Assembly (NCBI RefSeq): GCF_040412425.1
Contig: NC_089794.1
Span: 16,016,103-16,080,102, forward strand
Reading direction: 5' to 3'
Origin: Macrobrachium rosenbergii
Taxonomy: Eukaryota > Arthropoda > Malacostraca > Decapoda > Palaemonidae
Length of the DNA stretch: 64,000 bases
Shown piece after piece: positions 59,429-64,000 of the stretch. The notes below the pieces were generated by a model. That model was not told where the DNA came from and ran no database searches. It saw only the letters and a program-made list of their open reading frames with translations. Numbering within the stretch: position 1 is the stretch's first letter; every line of letters starts with the position of its first letter. The position numbers and the translations under genes were made by a program.

Positions 59429-60724
59429 TTGTGTATGTGTGCGTGTGTTTTAAAACCGAACACAAGCTACTGTTGTGTGTACGTGTCGGAATAAAAATTT
59501 AAAGTTGCTATTATTAGCAAAAACATGAATATTAAATGGAACTGCAAATGAAAAACATGAATTAAACTATATGTAAACTTTAGCCTGTTTGTCTATAGAA
59601 AATTCCCAGTATGAGGGAAAATGCTAGACCTAAAAAAATATACCCTTCACAATACAACACATTACCTAACTAACCACTGACCTTCAACAGGGTAAGGTCA
59701 GTCACCGGGAGCTAAATTCGAATGGTTTAAACGGGTCACTAAAAACGAAATTATGTTCTAGTTTTATAAATCAATATGGGGCAGTGAGTAGTACGGCGGA
59801 AAAAGTCTTGCCAACAGCTGATAGCAGACAAAGAAAAAAGATCAAACAAATAAGTTTGAGATACTGTTATTAAATGAATACAGAAATGTGACAGGAAGAC
59901 CTAAATTACAGTGAGAAAGAGGCAGTATACAGTGAAATCCCTGGTAAGCAAAAGATGGGATATAAAACTTGCACACAAGTGTGGACTTGTAGCAGTCATC
60001 CTGTGTTCTGGTATTTGAGCCTTAACCAGCTGGAAGAAAAACTGTTCTTAAAAGCTAATAAAAGTTTAACTTACATATAAACGGCAGTCATTGAATCAAA
60101 ATGCCTTTATTAACACGAATGTAAGAGAATAATGTGACAAATCACATCTGTTATCAAAAGAACAGCAGTGAACCAACAATTATTCTGGAAAGTCATTCGG
60201 TAAGCATAAAAGTCACTATGTAGTCTACCATGACTTCACAATAGCTTCGTTTTCTATTTCCCGTATCACTAATTCCAGCCGAGTTGAGCTTCTTGCCCAT
60301 GAATCAGCTGTGCGTCAAAGTACTCGAGGGAGAGAAAGAGAGAAAAAAAGAGAGAGGGAGAGAGACGCCCCCAGGGAACGTGTGAGTATAAAAAAAAGTG
60401 ACAAAAACCAGCGGGTTCAAACGGTGCTTGGCCGTTTTTATTGCACCAGTCTATTTTTTTCTTCTTCTTCTCTCCTTGTGGGTCAAGAAGGCGGATGAGT
60501 TCCTTGGCCTTCCTCAAATGAACGACACTGAGCATACCTTCAACAGTTCTTAAAGCGGATCAAAGATTTATTTTTACAAGGATGTATCCTAATCTAACCT
60601 TTCCTAGGGGTGCCATACCTAATGTGGCAGGGAAGGGAGCCTCGCCCCCTGGATCTGCTCCCTTCCCTTCCCCCATCCCAAAAGTAAGATTGTGCAAAAC
60701 AGAGCGACGTGTGCGCAGATATTC

Positions 60725-60869
<145 letters not shown>

Positions 60870-63202
60870 TAGCAAACATCCCTGTAGGACTAGCCGACAT
60901 CTTAGCTTCAGAATGGTAGGCTACGTAACAACCCTAGCATCGGGACTAGCCATCTCGACCCTCTCTTATACAGCAAAAACCAACACGTAACAATGAACGC
61001 AAAATAAATATTCTGTGCCAGTTACGCAAACAAAATCATTACAATAACAAATAAAGATAAATATGCGATGGTAACGAAATCGTGGGCCAATTGCTAAGAA
61101 GCAATACACCATTAATTATTAACTGGGAATGACGTGATTAAGTCCTTATTATTTGTGTATGGCACAGCAGCTACATATTAATATTCATATCACATACTTC
61201 TCGTATGGCTCCGTGCCTTGGCCGTAGCAGGCCATATGCACAGATTATGAAAGGCTAGCGTCAGTGCTCTTATATGAGTGTGCCTTGTAGTACCATAACT
61301 AATGTTAAGATGTTGTGTTGTGCTGTGGTACAGAATTATTGCTATTATTAGCTTAAATTGAATCTGATGGGTAATATGGTGACTAATAAAGTACGAAACT
61401 GGGCATTGAGCGCTTGATTCGGAAAGAAATTAAGACGTTTATAGATAGGAAACTCAGTCTAATCTATAACAACTCAGTCTACGAGGTCAACATACATGAA
61501 ACAGTGAACCGAAAAGAAAGCTGTCAATAGTAATGATAAAAAAGGAAACTTCTATTAACAGGCCTATGTAAGGACATTTTCGCTATGCGAATAATAAGAA
61601 AGGAATTTGTAATGAAGAAGGATGTCAAATAAGTTACGCAATTAATTAGGATGAATTGTGCCTCCCGATGAGTCTAATATTGTTCTATATTTCATTCGCT
61701 CTGTAAAGGTTAGACGGAATGACGGTAATGTCCATATTCGGAGAATTTGGGCGACGACTTCGAAAATCAGTCTTGCGACTATATCAGGATAAAATTAAAA
61801 ATACTTCCATAGCTACTGATTAATTCTGGTATAAGAAAATTTAGGTTTACGTATATAAATCACAACAGTATCTTGTAAGCAGTGAGTTAGTAATCACGTC
61901 ATAGAGACAATCTGTTCGTATGTGAGCGGGCTAATTAAATAAACCACAACAAAAATAAACACAAAGCTCAATGTTTGGACACAAGGGTGAATCATTAACA
62001 TTGGCCTAAAGGTCAAAGGAGCATTGGCCACTTCTAGGTTACCTTAGCAACACAATTCCACTGGGTATATATGTGTTGCCTGCTAATTGGGCGGGAATCG
62101 GCCATGGAGCTACATCCCAAACGCAGGATGCATTGCATTTTTTTATCCAGTCTTCCACGACCTTAAGAATAACCTAAACGCTAGTTGCTAGACAAAATGC
62201 CAAGGTGAATGTAACTAACGAAACCAAATATTTAATTAAAGAACAACTGATATTTCGTTGCCTTCATACTCGCACTATCTGTTGGCTAAATGTAGCCTTA
62301 ACACTGAACATTGTACTGATATCGCCGAACACTTGACGTTAGGGATTTAAGATGCGTTGCAGTGCTGTCAACTCATTATTATTCCTGTTATCCGTAGTTT
62401 ATTACTGAATAGGAAAATTTCTCTTACCACAGGTCTATAATAAAAGAGATTTGCCTCGAAAAAACGAATATTGGGTTTAACGGAAGAGATTTCAGCCGGT
62501 CATTTACCCTCGAACATCTCCCACCCCCTTTCCCTCAGAAGCGCAAGTCACGGGCATGCTCTCCCGGCCGTTTACGATTTCATTCTTCTTCTTTTGTCTT
62601 TTTTATCTTTTTCATTTTTTTCTTGCCTTCATTTAACTGGCCAGCCATTGAAAAAGGTCAAGTTTGTGGCAGCCGTTAAGAGACAGGTTTCCAAATTTAT
62701 TTATACAGTGTGTGTATGCGTGCGTGTGTGTGTGGGCGCGCGCGTTTGTGTATGTGTGTGAATAATTAAACTTACTCATCTACACAGTATTTGCCGAAAC
62801 CAGGGTGCAGTCAAGTTAATATTTACCTACTGGGTGGGCCGGGAGTATTAACCGCGTTCCTGATACCGTTGAATGTTTAGATTATTATTACTATTAATTA
62901 TATTATATATTATCATTCCCTTTGTGAGCGCTTAATACATTATAATAAATATTTAGTAATAGTATTAATTACGAAGTTAAAGATTAGCATGCGTGCAAGC
63001 TATTCAGCAAATTAGTCCTGATAAATAGATAAATAGATAAATATTGAACTTAAAAGGAACAAACGTGTAGATTACGTATCGCAATTTAATCTTATCAGTA
63101 TCGATATTTGTAGAAGACTGGGTCACTGGGGTCGATATCAGTATAGGCCTATCCACATTTATATTATTCATACATGCGTCGTTATAAATGGAAAATAAAT
63201 TG

Positions 63203-63205
<3 letters not shown>

Positions 63206-63263
<58 letters not shown>
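63206..63263. repeat. (GA)n microsatellite
   Basis: Uninterrupted GA for about 58 bp. Confidence 0.97.
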
Positions 63264-63268
<5 letters not shown>

Positions 63269-63624
63269 TATCCGTGGTTTTAAAGGGTTACTTTGTCCAG
63301 GTAGCAACTATGTTCGAACCGCATAATGGTTGACATTTTGACAGTACTAATCATTCACGGCTACGATTCTTTCTCTTTCTCTTTTCACCTTTAGCGACCC
63401 GAAGCAGTCGACTAGCATTAGCCACTTCATCACATACACCACCTCGTTCAAGCAGGTGTTCTTTGCACCATCTTCGCGCCAGTGCTTGCAATATTGGAGC
63501 CGTTTCTCTTTTCGTGTTTTCTATTTGTTCGCTTTCTACACGCTACGTCACCGACATTTCATTTGTTGTGTACCTAGAAATTACTCTCGAATTTGTTTTA
63601 TTCTGCATCATAAGGTATATATAT

Positions 63625-63660
<36 letters not shown>

Positions 63661-64000
63661 TTTGCTACCGATAAGCACTCCTATTCAGGCGCTGCCGCTC
63701 TTCCCAGACTTGATTCATAAACCCTAGACCTAAGCTGGGATGTAATGAAGATGTGGCAAAACGTTGTCATATCTTCCTAATACCAGGTCAAAAAGGGGTG
63801 AACAGTTGGATACTATTCTGCCCTAAAATGGAAGACTGTAGTATCTGCAAAAATACAAAACTGAGAAAAATTGTATATACTGCAGTTTTACCTTGCCTTA
63901 CTACTGATTTTGCAGATACTGCAAATGGGACCCATCTAAATAAAGCATTGAAGAATCATTCTGAAACTGCAGTACCTTGTGTATTAGTGTTTCACGAGCC

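Overview
This is a eukaryotic, intron-rich, AT-rich window, most likely from a decapod crustacean. That is an inference from animal genes split into short exons with GT-AG introns, very large (AT)n arrays, a DIRS1-like tyrosine-recombinase retrotransposon (a group known to be common in decapods), tRNA-derived SINEs, and repeat sequences I associate with shrimp, crab and crayfish DNA. No prokaryotic genes, rRNA genes, CRISPR arrays or functional tRNA genes are visible.

Three host genes can be assembled. (1) A complete PEX11C/PEX11-gamma-like peroxisomal membrane protein gene lies on the + strand (coding parts 2719-19821, six exons, 218 residues). (2) A complete homolog of C9orf72, the DENN-domain protein of the C9orf72-SMCR8-WDR41 complex, lies on the - strand (coding parts 48527 down to 31875, eight exons, 799 residues against 481 in human). 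It carries a long Ser-rich N-terminal extension and a second insertion inside the first DENN segment. (3) A multi-pass membrane protein gene that I do not recognise lies on the - strand (about 57047 down to 48697). Its four 3' exons are joined by consistent reading phase, but its 5' end is unresolved. Genes 1 and 2 converge tail to tail across about 12 kb with no recognisable gene. Genes 2 and 3 run head to tail, with 168 bp between the stop codon of gene 3 and the first coding exon of gene 2.

Region by region: 1-2716 is upstream sequence with diverged repeats. 2835-11937 is PEX11C intron 1, holding a LINE remnant, a SINE fragment and a decayed but structurally complete DIRS1-like element (about 4018-11053) with inverted terminal repeats, an internal complementary region, and gag, RT, RNase H and recombinase relics. 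12 to 20 kb holds the remaining PEX11C exons, another LINE tail and a SINE. 20 to 31.9 kb is intergenic, with a Tigger/pogo-like MITE and a LINE tail. 31.9 to 48.5 kb is the C9orf72 homolog; one intron (34399-38127) is about 42% (AT)n, and another intron holds a LINE RT relic. 48.7 to 57 kb is the membrane-protein gene, whose introns hold a MITE with a provable TA target duplication, an inverted-repeat element with a cysteine-rich CXC-like coding relic, a decapod-type interspersed repeat and a 420-bp foldback element. 57 to 64 kb is non-coding sequence with local tandem duplications and several microsatellites.

The genes are not an obvious functional unit. PEX11 proteins act in peroxisome proliferation, and C9orf72 acts in membrane traffic, autophagy and lysosome control. 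The most interesting points are the unusual C9orf72 architecture, its very tight spacing to the unknown membrane-protein gene, a duplicated splice donor in PEX11C, and mobile elements whose structure can be read directly.
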